The notes: a model not told the origin generated them from the sequence alone. A stretch of DNA of 64,000 nt from Flavobacterium akiainvivens (GCF_001278115.1 NZ_LIYD01000005.1:517196-581195), one strand, 5' to 3'; shown: positions 1 through 8,873, counted from the first letter of the stretch. Numbers and translations are program-made.

Positions 1-477
1 AGCGTGCTCCAGTTTGGTGTACTTGCTGTGCTCTATAATCATGATGCCGTCTTCCTGCAGGAGCCCGTTTTCAAAAATAAGGTGAACCAGCTCTTCAAAA
101 TGCTTTTGCTCCATGTTGTAGGGCGGGTCGGCCACAATAACATCATAGGCCGAACGGTGTGCAGCGAGGAATTTAAACACATCGCTTTTAATGGCAGTAA
201 TGTTAAACTCAAACTCGGCGGCGGTTTGCTTTATGAACTTTACACAGCCAAAATCGGCATCTACGCTGGTAATGCTGTCGGCGCCGCGAGAACCAAACTC
301 ATAGCTCAGGTTGCCCGTGCCGCTAAAAAGGTCGAGCACCTTAAGGCCGTCAAATTCAAGGCGGTTGTTGAGTATGTTAAACAACGATTCCTTGCTCATA
401 TCAGTGGTAGGCCTTACGGGCAGGTTTTTGGGTGCGTTTATCCTGCGGCCTTTATATTTTCCGGAAATAATCCTCAT
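1..477 (-). CDS. rsmD: 16S rRNA (guanine966-N2)-methyltransferase RsmD, partial
   Basis: The gene is cut by the left window edge, so only its first 159 codons are present. RsmD uses SAM to make m2G966 in 16S rRNA of the small ribosomal subunit. The protein opens MRIISGKYKGRRI, the usual RsmD start. It has SAM motif I DLFSGTGNL (residues 49-57) and the catalytic motif DPPYN (117-121) of N2-guanine methyltransferases. The start ATG (477-475) overlaps the TGA of the DUF3822 gene as ATGA, so the two are probably translationally coupled. Family assignment is firm; only the C-terminus is unseen. Confidence 0.93.
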   Translation of the reverse strand, partial: MRIISGKYKGRRINAPKNLPVRPTTDMSKESLFNILNNRLEFDGLKVLDLFSGTGNLSYEFGSRGADSITSVDADFGCVKFIKQTAAEFEFNITAIKSDVFKFLAAHRSAYDVIVADPPYNMEQKHFEELVHLIFENGLLQEDGIMIIEHSKYTKLEHA

Positions 478-1274
478 GCGTTTAGTAAAATAAAGTGGGT
501 TGATGCTTGCTGCGGGGTTACCTGCCACCTTTGGGCAAGCGCGGTGGTATCGTGTAGCGCCACGTGGCGAATGTAGGTGTAAGCAGCCTCAAACAGTGCG
601 CTCTCCTGCGTAATATCGCCCAATAGCCATACCTTAACCGTTTCGGGGTTTAGTGAAAGTTGTTCGAGGGTAAAGAGCAGGTAGTATAAAAAGTCTACCG
701 GGGCGGCATATTCAAACGAATTGAACAGCAGTAACTTTTGGTCCTGCGCCACCACAATTTCAAAGTGGGTGGGCTGTATGTGTACAAATACCTGTTTTTC
801 TTCTATATTAACGCTGGCATCCAGCAGTTTTTCTACCAGTATGCTGTTGGTGTTTTTATAGTCAAAGCTGCCCAGGCGGTCAATTAAAAAGTTATTAACG
901 TTCATAAGCGGCACATATACATTGGCCATGTCATGGCCCTGCAGGCTGTCCCACGCAAAAAAATCGCCTTCAAACACGCGGGTGCTGTATTGCAGGTAGC
1001 TGCCGGGGTAGTTTTCGTCAAACAGTGCATTGGGCACCAGGGTATTAAAACTGTTGTCGTGCAGTACCAGGGTGTTGTCAAACTGTAGTTTCAGCTCCGG
1101 GTGGTGTACAAAAACCTTCCACAGCTCATCGTCTATATTACTGCCTTTAGGGAAGTTTACCTGATGCAAGTTGCTAACCTGTCCGTTAAGGGTGTCAAAC
1201 TCGCAAAAAGACATACCGGTGGCGGCCACCTGCAGGGCGAGTTTCTTGTAATTACGGTGGGTTATGCTGTTCAT
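474..1274 (-). CDS. DUF3822 family protein
   Basis: This 266-residue protein has no signal peptide or membrane segment. Its sequence matches my memory of DUF3822, a Bacteroidota-only family that resembles an actin/ASKHA-like fold by length and layout but has no proven function. It sits directly upstream of rsmD with a 4-base ATGA overlap, an arrangement common in flavobacteria, so a link to rRNA modification is possible but unproven. A TAAATTTG box at 1294-1301 on the minus strand is a plausible -7 promoter element 20 bases upstream of the ATG. Confidence 0.8.
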   Translation of the reverse strand: MNSITHRNYKKLALQVAATGMSFCEFDTLNGQVSNLHQVNFPKGSNIDDELWKVFVHHPELKLQFDNTLVLHDNSFNTLVPNALFDENYPGSYLQYSTRVFEGDFFAWDSLQGHDMANVYVPLMNVNNFLIDRLGSFDYKNTNSILVEKLLDASVNIEEKQVFVHIQPTHFEIVVAQDQKLLLFNSFEYAAPVDFLYYLLFTLEQLSLNPETVKVWLLGDITQESALFEAAYTYIRHVALHDTTALAQRWQVTPQQASTHFILLNA

Positions 1275-1293
1275 GTAGTGCTTGCTTGGGTTA

Positions 1294-1301
1294 CAAATTT
1301 A
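1294..1301 (-). promoter_or_regulatory. Putative -7 box for DUF3822-rsmD
   Basis: On the minus strand this reads TAAATTTG, matching the Bacteroidota sigma-A -7 consensus TAnnTTTG, 20 bases upstream of the DUF3822 start. No convincing -33 TTG was identified. Confidence 0.5.
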
Positions 1302-1350
1302 CAATATTGTACTGCAAAGTTGGGCAGGCAAGGGGTACTAAAATATGAAA

Positions 1351-2085
1351 TTACTTAAAAATACTGCCTATACCGTGCAGTATGCGCCCTACAAATGTGC
1401 GGCGTTTGGTTTGCAGCTCCTTCGCCGGTACCGTTGTTATGGCGCCCATTGTTATAGTGTGTTTTTGAGTACTGTAACCCATTATTATTACTTCTTCCAT
1501 TAGCGAGCCATCGGGTTCAAGGCATATGGTGTATGTATCTTGTGCTGTAATGGTTACCAACGTTTTTAAATAGCCCTGGTATTCAACGGAAAGGACATTG
1601 CCTACGGCGGCGCGGATGCTAAACATGCCGTTTAAATCGGTACTGACTGTGCCTGATTGCAGTGATACGGTAGCGCCGGGAAGAGGCAGGCCGTCCTGAT
1701 CTGTAACAGTGCCGGTTATGGTTTTAGGGCCACCCGGCATCATGAATTTGCCTTTTACTACGTGTTGCTCCGTTTCAGTTTGAGGTGTTTGTGCCAGAGC
1801 GCCTGCGCTACCTAAGCTCAACGCTGCCAATGCTGCTGCACCCGCCCACAGGCTATTTTTTTCTTTTGGGATAACCAGTTCGCGGTCCAGTTGTGTGTTG
1901 AGGAACCTGCCGCATAATTTTTCGTCACGGTTATAGGCTGCTACAATCTCGCGGTCGGTAGCGCGGGTAAAGTCAACCACGGTTTTCTGGCAGGCAGCGC
2001 AAAACCGGCCGCGGTCGGCTGGGGTCATATTCTGCCAGTTTTCGTGGCAGGGTTTGGGGATTGATATTTTGATTTTATGATCCAT
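1351..2085 (-). CDS. Carboxypeptidase regulatory-like domain protein, tandem copy 1
   Basis: This 244-residue protein is the last of four tandem paralogues. The first ~65 residues form a cytosol-like module with four conserved cysteines: PCHENW, then GRFCAACQK, then KLCGRF, which looks like a zinc ribbon. A hydrophobic segment follows at about residues 80-100. The C-terminal part holds a CarboxypepD_reg-like beta-sandwich beginning KTITGTVTDQDGLPLPG. The tail GRILHGIGSIFK is a short amphipathic end also seen in copy 2. The start overlaps the stop of copy 2 as TAATG (1 base), so the genes are co-translated. The function is unknown. Confidence 0.85.
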   Translation of the reverse strand: MDHKIKISIPKPCHENWQNMTPADRGRFCAACQKTVVDFTRATDREIVAAYNRDEKLCGRFLNTQLDRELVIPKEKNSLWAGAAALAALSLGSAGALAQTPQTETEQHVVKGKFMMPGGPKTITGTVTDQDGLPLPGATVSLQSGTVSTDLNGMFSIRAAVGNVLSVEYQGYLKTLVTITAQDTYTICLEPDGSLMEEVIIMGYSTQKHTITMGAITTVPAKELQTKRRTFVGRILHGIGSIFK

Positions 2086-2777
2086 TACCTGAATATATTG
2101 CCTATGGCGTGAAATATGCGTCCAAAAAATGTACGTTCTTTAGGGGTTGTTTCCCATACAGCTACACTCATTTGAACCCAAGTTATATTTTTTAATGTAA
2201 TTGGGTAGTCATCTTCTTTTGTTACCTCTATTTCTTTATTATGCTCACCAAATGTAACAATCAGTATGTCGCCCACTTCTCCCTGAATATTAAAATTACC
2301 ATCAAAATCAGTTACGGTTGTTAATTCTTCTTTACTTTGAATGGTTACTTTACAACCCGGGATAGGCATTCCCTCGCTATCTGTTATTATTCCGGTTATT
2401 GTTTTAGTTATGATTGATTTGGATTTACCTACTAATACCTCATTTTTAACCTCACGTAACTCTGTTTTTTCAGGTGTTTGCGCCAAAGTTTCTACACCAC
2501 CCATACTCAGTACTGTTAATGCTGCGGCCCTTGCCCACAGGCTATTTTTTTCTTTTGGGATAACCAATTCCCGGTTGAGTTGAGTGCTAAGGAAACGCCC
2601 GCATAGTTTTTCGTCACGGTTGTAGGCCGCTACAATTTCGCGGTCGGTAGCGCGGGTAAAGTCAACCACGGTTTTCTGGCAGGCAGCGCAAAACCGTCCG
2701 CGGTCAGCGGGAGTCATGTTGTCCCAGTTTTCGTGGCAGGGTGTGGGGATTGATATTTTTATGCCGGATGCAGCCAT
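2085..2777 (-). CDS. Carboxypeptidase regulatory-like domain protein, tandem copy 2
   Basis: This 230-residue paralogue of copies 1, 3 and 4 has the same layout: a Cys4 N-terminal module (CHENW, FCAACQK, LCGRF), one hydrophobic segment at about 80-100, and a C-terminal regulatory-like beta domain starting TITGIITDSEGMPIPG. The beta domain is diverged from the other copies while the N-terminal 75 residues are almost identical, so the outer domain varies against a fixed anchor. It ends GRIFHAIGNIFR like copy 1. The gene lies 10 bases downstream of copy 3 and overlaps copy 1 by one base. The function is unknown. Confidence 0.85.
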   Translation of the reverse strand: MAASGIKISIPTPCHENWDNMTPADRGRFCAACQKTVVDFTRATDREIVAAYNRDEKLCGRFLSTQLNRELVIPKEKNSLWARAAALTVLSMGGVETLAQTPEKTELREVKNEVLVGKSKSIITKTITGIITDSEGMPIPGCKVTIQSKEELTTVTDFDGNFNIQGEVGDILIVTFGEHNKEIEVTKEDDYPITLKNITWVQMSVAVWETTPKERTFFGRIFHAIGNIFR

Positions 2778-3716
2778 AAGTGCTTATTTATTGTTTTGGC
2801 TTGATAAGCATTTTCCCCATTATAGTTGTATGAACTTCCTGTTTAACTACACGGCTGAGCACTACTTTGTAGTATGATTCGTCAGTAACTTTTATCTCAG
2901 CAGTTTCAAAATCGTCATGTATTATCTGTATGTAATCTCCCGTTTTTGCAGTTACAGAAAACTTACCATTTTTATCTGTTGTGCCGCTATTGGTATTATT
3001 AACCATTACAGTACAGCCGGCCAGGGCAATATTGTAATATACATTTCCTGTAATGGTGCGTGGTTTGGCAGGGGTAAACCGGTTATTTGAATCAGGTTCG
3101 GTTTGTTCTGTTTGTACTGAGTTTTGCGCATTTGCCGCCGTAGTGCCCAAGCTTAATAATGCTAAGGCTGCTGCGCCTGCCCACAGGCTTCCTTTTTCTT
3201 TTGGGATAAGCAATTCCCGGTTGAGTTGAGTGCTAAGGAAACGCCCGCATAGTTTTTCGTTACGGTTATAGGCAGCTACAATCTCGCGGTCGGTAGCACG
3301 GGTAAAGTCAACCACGGTTTTCTGGCAGGCAGTGCAAAACCGTCCGCGGTCAGCGGGAGTCATGTTGCCCCAGTTTTCGTGGCAGGGTGTGGGGATTGAT
3401 ATTTTTATGCCGGATGCAGCCATAAGTGCTTATTTATTGTTTTGGCTTGATAAGCATTTTCCCCATTATAGTTGTATGAACTTCCTGTTTAACTACACGG
3501 CTGAGCATTACTTTGTAGTATGATTCGTCAGTAACTTTTATCTCAGCAGTTTCAAAACCGTCATGTATTATCTGTATGTAATCTCCCGTTTTTGCAGTTA
3601 CAGAAAACTTACCATTTTTATCTGTTGTGCCGCTATTGGTATTATTAACCATTACAGTACAGCCGGCCAGGGCAATATTGTAATATACATTTCCGGTAAT
3701 GGTGCGTGGTGTGGCA
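2755..3716. repeat. Recent tandem duplication, 646-base offset
   Basis: The segments starting near 2755 and near 3401 are almost the same for about 300 bases. They cover the copy start, the 10-base intergenic gap and the 3' half of the next copy. Identity drops in the linker before the hydrophobic segment and rises again in the Cys4 module. This suggests tandem duplication with later gene conversion or local divergence. Confidence 0.8.
2788..3423 (-). CDS. Carboxypeptidase regulatory-like domain protein, tandem copy 3
   Basis: This 211-residue member has the shared Cys4 N-terminal module, with FCTACQK in place of FCAACQK. One membrane segment, ending in an AQ-like cleavage context, lies at about residues 80-100. 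The C-terminal beta domain is TITGNVYYNIALAGCTVMV. It lacks the GRI..IF tail of copies 1 and 2 and ends MGKMLIKPKQ. From the domain boundary to the stop it is nearly identical to copy 4, and the DNA repeats with a 646-base offset, so this is a recent duplication. The function is unknown. Confidence 0.85.
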   Translation of the reverse strand: MAASGIKISIPTPCHENWGNMTPADRGRFCTACQKTVVDFTRATDREIVAAYNRNEKLCGRFLSTQLNRELLIPKEKGSLWAGAAALALLSLGTTAANAQNSVQTEQTEPDSNNRFTPAKPRTITGNVYYNIALAGCTVMVNNTNSGTTDKNGKFSVTAKTGDYIQIIHDDFETAEIKVTDESYYKVVLSRVVKQEVHTTIMGKMLIKPKQ

Positions 3717-4066
3717 AGGGGATGCCGGTTGTTTGAATCAGGTTCGGTTTGTTCCGTTTGTATTGAGGTTTGTGCATTTGCCGCCGTAGTACCCAGGCTT
3801 AATAGTGCCAATGCCGCTGCGCCTGCCCACAGGCTGTTTTTTTCTTTTGGGAAAACCAGTTCGCGGTCCAGCTGTGTATTGAGGAAACGCCCACATAGTT
3901 TTTCGTTACCGTTATAGGCTGCTACAATCTCGCGGTCGGTAGCGCGGGTAAAGTCAACCACGGTTTTTTGGCAGGCAGCGCAAAAGCGGCCACGGTCGGC
4001 TGGGGTCATATCCTGCCAGTTTTCATGGCAGGGGGTGGGGATTGATATTTTTATGCCTTGTACCAT
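3434..4066 (-). CDS. Carboxypeptidase regulatory-like domain protein, tandem copy 4
   Basis: This is the first gene of the four-paralogue operon. I chose ATG 4066 because it gives MVQGIKISIPTPC, matching the other copies' starts; an in-frame ATG at 4093 would add nine residues. The N-terminal Cys4 module, hydrophobic segment (about 78-98) and beta domain follow as in copy 3. Its last ~100 residues differ from copy 3 at only a few positions. The product is probably a single-pass inner-membrane protein with a periplasmic beta domain, but its role is unknown. Confidence 0.83.
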   Translation of the reverse strand: MVQGIKISIPTPCHENWQDMTPADRGRFCAACQKTVVDFTRATDREIVAAYNGNEKLCGRFLNTQLDRELVFPKEKNSLWAGAAALALLSLGTTAANAQTSIQTEQTEPDSNNRHPLATPRTITGNVYYNIALAGCTVMVNNTNSGTTDKNGKFSVTAKTGDYIQIIHDGFETAEIKVTDESYYKVMLSRVVKQEVHTTIMGKMLIKPKQ

Positions 4067-4276
4067 AGTACACTCTTTTTTATATAAGAGCATTTTTTAT
4101 GGCGAAAGGTTGGGAGAGGTGCCTAAAATTTTTCAGGTCAAATTCCTGTAAACAATTTTAGAATTTCTACATGATTTAAGTATGCAATCTATTATTTGAT
4201 TTCACACCGTGAATCCAAGTTCCAAAAGTGAAATATTAGCGTTAAAATATTGTTAAAAAGTAAGAAAAAAATTACT

Positions 4277-5128
4277 TTAATTGGTGTTTAAATTTTCCTG
4301 GATAAAGATTACCATACTTGGGTATACTTCAGAATAAATACTGTCATTCCAGTCATTATGCCCGCCATTTGGGTATAAATAGAGTTGGTTTACCACGCCC
4401 ATTTCATTTAGTTTATTATGAAGCCTTGGGCCTTGGCTATCAGGTACTAAGGGGTCTTGTCCGCCATAAAATGAAATGGTTGGGGTACTGGTAGCGGTAA
4501 CATAAGTTATTGGGCTAACCTCTTCAATTTTAGATATTTGAGGATTTTCTGACCCAGTTATGTTACGGATGTATCCGCTATATGCTGATAGTGAAGGATA
4601 TTGAGGGTCAGAAAAGTCTGATGGGCCTACAAAGTTTACAACTGCCTTAATATCATGGTTTTGGTCAAATCCGTAAGAATAGAGCATGGACAGGTGCCCA
4701 CCTGCGCTTGACCCCATTAAAGCATAATTGTTTGATAATGTGTAGTTTGATGAATTTAATTTAGCAAGGGCAAGGCCAATATCCTCAATTTGCTTTGAGT
4801 AGGCCGGGCTGGCAGAGGTAGCCAGCCTGTAGTTAAGATTAACTATCGCATAACCAGGGAATAAGCCTTGTAGGAATACCATGAAATCAGTATGTTCAGA
4901 CTTGTCTCCGGCTTCCCATGCGCCGCCATGTATGTATATAACTGTCTTAGTTTCAGTAGTTCGGCCTGCCGGAAGATATATATCCATAGTTTGTTGAGGG
5001 TCAGTGCCGTAGTGTTCATTCTCAATAACAATGGCCTCGGATGGGTTATATGTTGGCGATGGGGTATCGTTTGAATTACAGCTTGTTAACAGTAAAAAAA
5101 GTGGTATTATGTATAGTATTCTTTTCAT
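4277..5128 (-). CDS. Alpha/beta hydrolase (esterase) lipoprotein
   Basis: This 283-residue carboxylesterase of the BD-FAE/HSL-like type starts with a lipoprotein signal (LLLTSC, lipid-anchored Cys17). It is therefore probably tethered in the outer or inner membrane facing the periplasm. The oxyanion motif HGGAW is at 67-71 and the nucleophile Ser141 lies in GSSAGGH. The acid (GGQDP) and base (NGGHND) follow near the C-terminus, so the catalytic triad appears complete. The natural substrate is unknown. The gene stands alone, with no gene in the 210 bases upstream of copy 4's start and 60 bases to the NlpC/P60 gene. Confidence 0.85.
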   Translation of the reverse strand: MKRILYIIPLFLLLTSCNSNDTPSPTYNPSEAIVIENEHYGTDPQQTMDIYLPAGRTTETKTVIYIHGGAWEAGDKSEHTDFMVFLQGLFPGYAIVNLNYRLATSASPAYSKQIEDIGLALAKLNSSNYTLSNNYALMGSSAGGHLSMLYSYGFDQNHDIKAVVNFVGPSDFSDPQYPSLSAYSGYIRNITGSENPQISKIEEVSPITYVTATSTPTISFYGGQDPLVPDSQGPRLHNKLNEMGVVNQLYLYPNGGHNDWNDSIYSEVYPSMVIFIQENLNTN

Positions 5129-5188
5129 AATGCTTATTTTCCTTTAAATAACAAAAATCTCCTAATTAATATCTTAAATTATTGTTGG

Positions 5189-5950
5189 CTACAGTATTTT
5201 CTTGATTACCCGTAGTTTATGAGTGTGCCGGTTTGTGTCTACGTTGTAAATACCCAGGTGATCGAGCCTGTCTATACGCACCTTTCCGTGGGCATGGATA
5301 ATGTGGTTGTCTTCCATAATGATACCTACATGGATTATGCGGCCTTCCTCATTATCAAAGAATGCCAAATCGCCGGGTTCACTTTCTTCAATAAAGCTAA
5401 GTGCTTCGCCCATAGTAGCTTGCTGAGATGCATCACGCAGCATATTGTGTCCATTAAGCTTGTATACCATTTGCACCATGCCTGAGCAGTCTATGCCAAA
5501 AGGGGTTTTACCGCCCCAAAGATAAGGCGTGTTGAGATACATAAAGGCCGTTTGTATGATTTCCTGCCTGCCTTTTTTGCCCGTAACACTCAGGCCTTCA
5601 AATACAAAGCCGTCAGTATTAATGCCAGGGTCTGAAAGAAATGATACATCTGCACCCAAGGGTATGGTTGCCAGCAGGTTGTTTGACGAGGTTACGTATT
5701 CAACCAGGTCTCCATTAAGGGTAACGGGGTTATTATGTATTGTATTGTATTGGTATTCAGTAATTAGCCTGAATTGTTTATTGTCTATCCAACCGTTATA
5801 GCCATCAAAAGCCAGCTCTATGCGGCTCCAGTTAAGGGTTTGTTCCAGTACTTTAAAGTAGTCGCCAAATAGTACCTGCGATGTCATTTCGCTGCGGTCT
5901 GAGGGTTCTAAACGGAGGGGTACAATGGCTAAATGACAGATACCGAACAT
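5189..5950 (-). CDS. NlpC/P60 family (C40) peptidase with SH3-like domain
   Basis: This 253-residue peptidoglycan hydrolase resembles D,L-endopeptidases that cut stem peptides. The N-terminal ~60 residues look like a bacterial SH3 domain, and the C-terminal C40 domain has Cys155 in GIDCSGMVQ, His207 in IIHVGI and a third polar residue at about 219. No signal peptide is evident, as in other flavobacterial members that begin MFGIC. A TATTTTTG -7 box lies on the minus strand at 5980-5987. It is a single-gene unit. Confidence 0.88.
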   Translation of the reverse strand: MFGICHLAIVPLRLEPSDRSEMTSQVLFGDYFKVLEQTLNWSRIELAFDGYNGWIDNKQFRLITEYQYNTIHNNPVTLNGDLVEYVTSSNNLLATIPLGADVSFLSDPGINTDGFVFEGLSVTGKKGRQEIIQTAFMYLNTPYLWGGKTPFGIDCSGMVQMVYKLNGHNMLRDASQQATMGEALSFIEESEPGDLAFFDNEEGRIIHVGIIMEDNHIIHAHGKVRIDRLDHLGIYNVDTNRHTHKLRVIKKIL

Positions 5951-5979
5951 TTAAGAGGCTTTAAAGTTTAAGGGTGGTA

Positions 5980-5987
5980 CAAAAATA
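5980..5987 (-). promoter_or_regulatory. Putative -7 box for the C40 peptidase
   Basis: The minus strand reads TATTTTTG here, a full match to TAnnTTTG, 30 bases upstream of the start codon. Confidence 0.5.
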
Positions 5988-6058
5988 TAATGCTGCTTCA
6001 GTTTACTACAAATATAGCAGTAAAATCTGAAGCAGCATTATGATATGAAAATAATCAG

Positions 6059-7237
6059 TTATGCTCTTTCAATAACAATTGCAGAAGCACCGCCACCACC
6101 GTTGCAAATGGCTGCAGCTCCGGTTTTTGCGTTGTTTTGTTCTAGTACATTGATAAGGGTAACTATAATCCTGGCACCTGAGCAGCCCAGTGGGTGGCCC
6201 AGTGAAACGGCACCTCCGTTTACATTAACTTTTTCAGCATCAAGGCCTAATATTTTGCTGTTGGCAAGGCCCACTACCGAAAATGCCTCGTTAAACTCAA
6301 AGAAATCAACATCTTCCTTGTTTATACCAGCTTTAGCAAGCGCTTTAGGTAATGCTTTGGCAGGGGCAGTGGTAAACCATTTTGGTTCCTGCTCGGCATC
6401 AGAATAGCTTTTAATGTAGGCTAATGGCTTAAGGCCAAGTTCGTTGGCTTTATCTTCACTCATAAGTACAAGTGCAGCAGCACCATCATTTATAGTAGAG
6501 GCGTTGGCAGCGGTAACGGTACCGTCTTTAGTAAACACGGCGTTAAGCGCAGGTATCTTGTCCAGCTTAACGTTAGTATATTCTTCGTCTTTGGTAACCA
6601 TAATTGGGTCGCCCTTACGTTGCGGTACCGCAACCGGAACAACTTCATTATCAAACTTTCCGGCATCCCATGCGGAGGCAGAGCGTTGGTATGAGGCTAT
6701 AGCGAAAGCGTCCTGCTCTTCGCGGGTTATATTATATTCTGTTGCACAGGCATCGGCAAAAACGCCCATTGCGTTGTTGTCATAAGCATCGCTAAGGCCA
6801 TCACGCTGAAGGCCATCGGCCATAGATGCAGGGCCAAATTTAACGCCGTTACGCATGTGCACATAGTGTGGTATAAGGCTCATGTTTTCCATACCACCGG
6901 CCACAATAATTTCAGCATCGCCACACATAATAGCCTGTGCTGCCTGTGTAACGGCTTTCATACCGCTGGCACATACTTTGTTGACGGTAGTAGCAATAAC
7001 GCTGTCCGGAAGCCCTGCAAACCTTGATGCCTGCCTTGCCGGAGCCTGGCCTACACCTGCCTGAACTACGTTACCCATTATTACTTCGTCTACAAGTTCT
7101 GGCTTAAGGCCTATTTTATCAAGAGCACCTTTAATAGCTGTAGCGCCCAGTTGTGGCGCGGCTACTGTTGAAAGACCTCCCATGAAACTGCCTATTGGCG
7201 TACGTACTGCCGATACTATTACTACTTTTTTATTCAT
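6059..7237 (-). CDS. Acetyl-CoA C-acyltransferase (thiolase)
   Basis: This 392-residue thiolase condenses two acetyl-CoA or performs the reverse thiolytic step of beta-oxidation. All catalytic residues are present: Cys89 in VNKVCASGM, His348 in SLGHPLGCSG and Cys378 in AAICNGGGG. The length matches AtoB/FadA-type biosynthetic or degradative thiolases. I cannot separate acetyl-CoA acetyltransferase from 3-ketoacyl-CoA thiolase by eye. It is monocistronic, with a TAAATTCG element at 7272-7279 on the minus strand as a possible -7 box. Confidence 0.93.
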   Translation of the reverse strand: MNKKVVIVSAVRTPIGSFMGGLSTVAAPQLGATAIKGALDKIGLKPELVDEVIMGNVVQAGVGQAPARQASRFAGLPDSVIATTVNKVCASGMKAVTQAAQAIMCGDAEIIVAGGMENMSLIPHYVHMRNGVKFGPASMADGLQRDGLSDAYDNNAMGVFADACATEYNITREEQDAFAIASYQRSASAWDAGKFDNEVVPVAVPQRKGDPIMVTKDEEYTNVKLDKIPALNAVFTKDGTVTAANASTINDGAAALVLMSEDKANELGLKPLAYIKSYSDAEQEPKWFTTAPAKALPKALAKAGINKEDVDFFEFNEAFSVVGLANSKILGLDAEKVNVNGGAVSLGHPLGCSGARIIVTLINVLEQNNAKTGAAAICNGGGGASAIVIERA

Positions 7238-7401
7238 GACTGTTTATAGCTGTTTATATAGTTTGTTGTTGCGAATTTAATGATTTATACCTTTTATAAA
7301 AACGATTAATTAAAAAATATTTTAAATATATTTATAATTGTTGCGAAATGATGAATAACTGTTTGTGTTTTGAAATATACAGTTTTAAATAATGTACTTA
7401 A

Positions 7402-7428
7402 TAAAAAAAGCCGCTAAAAAAGCGGCTT
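7402..7428 (-). terminator. Intrinsic terminator after the beta-barrel gene
   Basis: An 8-bp stem AAGCCGCT/AGCGGCTT (7408-7415 with 7421-7428) has a 5-base loop. On the minus strand it runs into a T tract, 28 bases downstream of the 7456-7956 gene. Confidence 0.8.
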
Positions 7429-7455
7429 ATGGTAATTACGTCGTTAGAAGCAGTA

Positions 7456-7956
7456 TTAAAATTTGAACCTGATACCCAATGCGATATCCGGGCCAAAGTT
7501 ATCTCCTCTGTAGTCATCGTTAAAATATAGTTCCGGCCTGAAGTCAAGTGATAGCTGTAGTGGTATATCAAAGTTATATTCTATACCTATATCACCTGCT
7601 ACAAATATAAATGTTCCATCATCATCAAAATCGTTTGATCCCGGGCCGTCATAATCATAGCTCCATGTACCTAAACCACCACCTACACCGGCATACCAGT
7701 TAAAGCCACCTTCAATATTCCATACCCATTGGTATAGGGCAGCAAGCTTAAAAGCATCATAGTTATTAGAGTTTCTCCAGCCAAGGTCAAGTTCAAGGCG
7801 GTTATTATCGCCTAATAGCCTTTGGTATGATATTTCACCACCAAAACCATCGTTATCGCCAAGGCGAAGACCCAGTGCATTTCTTCCGCCATCCTGCGCC
7901 TGTGCTGCAAATGCTAACCCTAGTAGCATAAAAGCAGATAAAAATAATTTTCTCAT
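7456..7956 (-). CDS. Outer-membrane beta-barrel protein
   Basis: This 166-residue protein has a clean Sec signal peptide (MKKLFLSAFMLLGL-type start, cleaved after AQAQ at about 20). Alternating aromatic/polar strands follow, and the last residues, DIALGIRFKF, end in Phe as barrel proteins do. It resembles small OmpW/OmpX-like or PF13568-type barrels. The ligand and role are unknown. A strong TAATTTTG -7 box lies at 7984-7991 and a terminator follows, so it is a single-gene unit. Confidence 0.8.
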   Translation of the reverse strand: MRKLFLSAFMLLGLAFAAQAQDGGRNALGLRLGDNDGFGGEISYQRLLGDNNRLELDLGWRNSNNYDAFKLAALYQWVWNIEGGFNWYAGVGGGLGTWSYDYDGPGSNDFDDDGTFIFVAGDIGIEYNFDIPLQLSLDFRPELYFNDDYRGDNFGPDIALGIRFKF

Positions 7957-7983
7957 AATAATGAATTAGTTGTTTCTTATGAG

Positions 7984-7991
7984 CAAAATTA
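7984..7991 (-). promoter_or_regulatory. Putative -7 box for the beta-barrel gene
   Basis: The minus strand reads TAATTTTG, an exact TAnnTTTG match, 27 bases upstream of the start. Confidence 0.55.
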
Positions 7992-8054
7992 AAGACCTCT
8001 TTTTTGTAGGAATATAATGATGTTAAAGTTTTAACAGTTATCATTTTGTTAAAA

Positions 8055-8873
8055 CTACTCTACATTATAAGTATCAAGTACTTCCTCTTGCTGTATGGTT
8101 CCTGATTGGGGTATGGGCAGGTTAACGTTTAATCCGGAAAGGTCTACCAGGTTATATTCTATTAGTGTTGATACATGTACGGCGCCAATGTTTTCTACAT
8201 AATACTGGGTTGATGTAACCACATCCTGTTCCGGTAATACTTCAAACGGAATTGTAAAGCCTCCGGCATCAAAAAGTGCTGTAATAGTTAAGGTTAGTGT
8301 TATATTTACCGTTTTTACATTGCTGTAAGTATCACCACCCTGTACAGTGTGGCTATTCAGGGTTTCGCCGGTAGTTGCTTTTAGTTCATATTCAATACTA
8401 AGGTTATAGCCTTCTTCTGTTGGTTGCTCAATGGTACCGCTTGTAGTACCTAATTGAGTTCCTGCAGAAGCCGCAGAATCAAAAAAAGTAAAATCTGTAA
8501 TGCTTAGTTCTACCGGAAAATATTCGCTAAAAGCAAATGCGGTGCTACCTGTTAATTGCAGCTTAGTGCCGTTTTGCCTTATAGCATTGCCGCTTAAAGC
8601 CCCGGAAAAGAAGCCGTTGGCCATGCTTTGTGTCTTTAGCTTTTTGTATGTAGTACTGCCCACTACAGTATCGTTGGCTACATATAATGAGTCGCGTCCT
8701 GTTGCCTGGCCGGCTTCCTGAGTGCTGGTAACATCATACACCCAATAATTACCCTGGCTTAAGGGCAGGTATACAGTATTGTCTATAGGAGGGGTATCGT
8801 TACTGTCATCGCTTGAGCAGGAAACAGCAAGCACAGATGCTGCTGCCATAATAAATAGGAATGTTTTTTTCAT
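8055..8873 (-). CDS. Hypothetical lipoprotein
   Basis: This 272-residue lipoprotein has the signal MKKTFLFIMAAASVLAVSC followed by SSDDSND. The acidic residues after the Cys fit the flavobacterial surface-export rule for lipoproteins. The rest is beta-rich with Ser/Thr patches and no motif I recognise. It may be exposed on the cell surface. It stands alone, 56 bases downstream of the LpxH-like gene. A TATATTCG element at 8898-8905 on the minus strand may be its -7 box. Confidence 0.75.
   Translation of the reverse strand: MKKTFLFIMAAASVLAVSCSSDDSNDTPPIDNTVYLPLSQGNYWVYDVTSTQEAGQATGRDSLYVANDTVVGSTTYKKLKTQSMANGFFSGALSGNAIRQNGTKLQLTGSTAFAFSEYFPVELSITDFTFFDSAASAGTQLGTTSGTIEQPTEEGYNLSIEYELKATTGETLNSHTVQGGDTYSNVKTVNITLTLTITALFDAGGFTIPFEVLPEQDVVTSTQYYVENIGAVHVSTLIEYNLVDLSGLNVNLPIPQSGTIQQEEVLDTYNVE

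Noticed and set aside
4..576. 190-codon plus-strand frame at the left edge
   Set aside because: It is antisense to rsmD and the DUF3822 gene, both of which have clear motifs on the minus strand.
7853..8044. 63-codon minus-strand frame overlapping the beta-barrel gene start
   Set aside because: It overlaps the promoter and signal-peptide region of a clear gene and has no coding character of its own.
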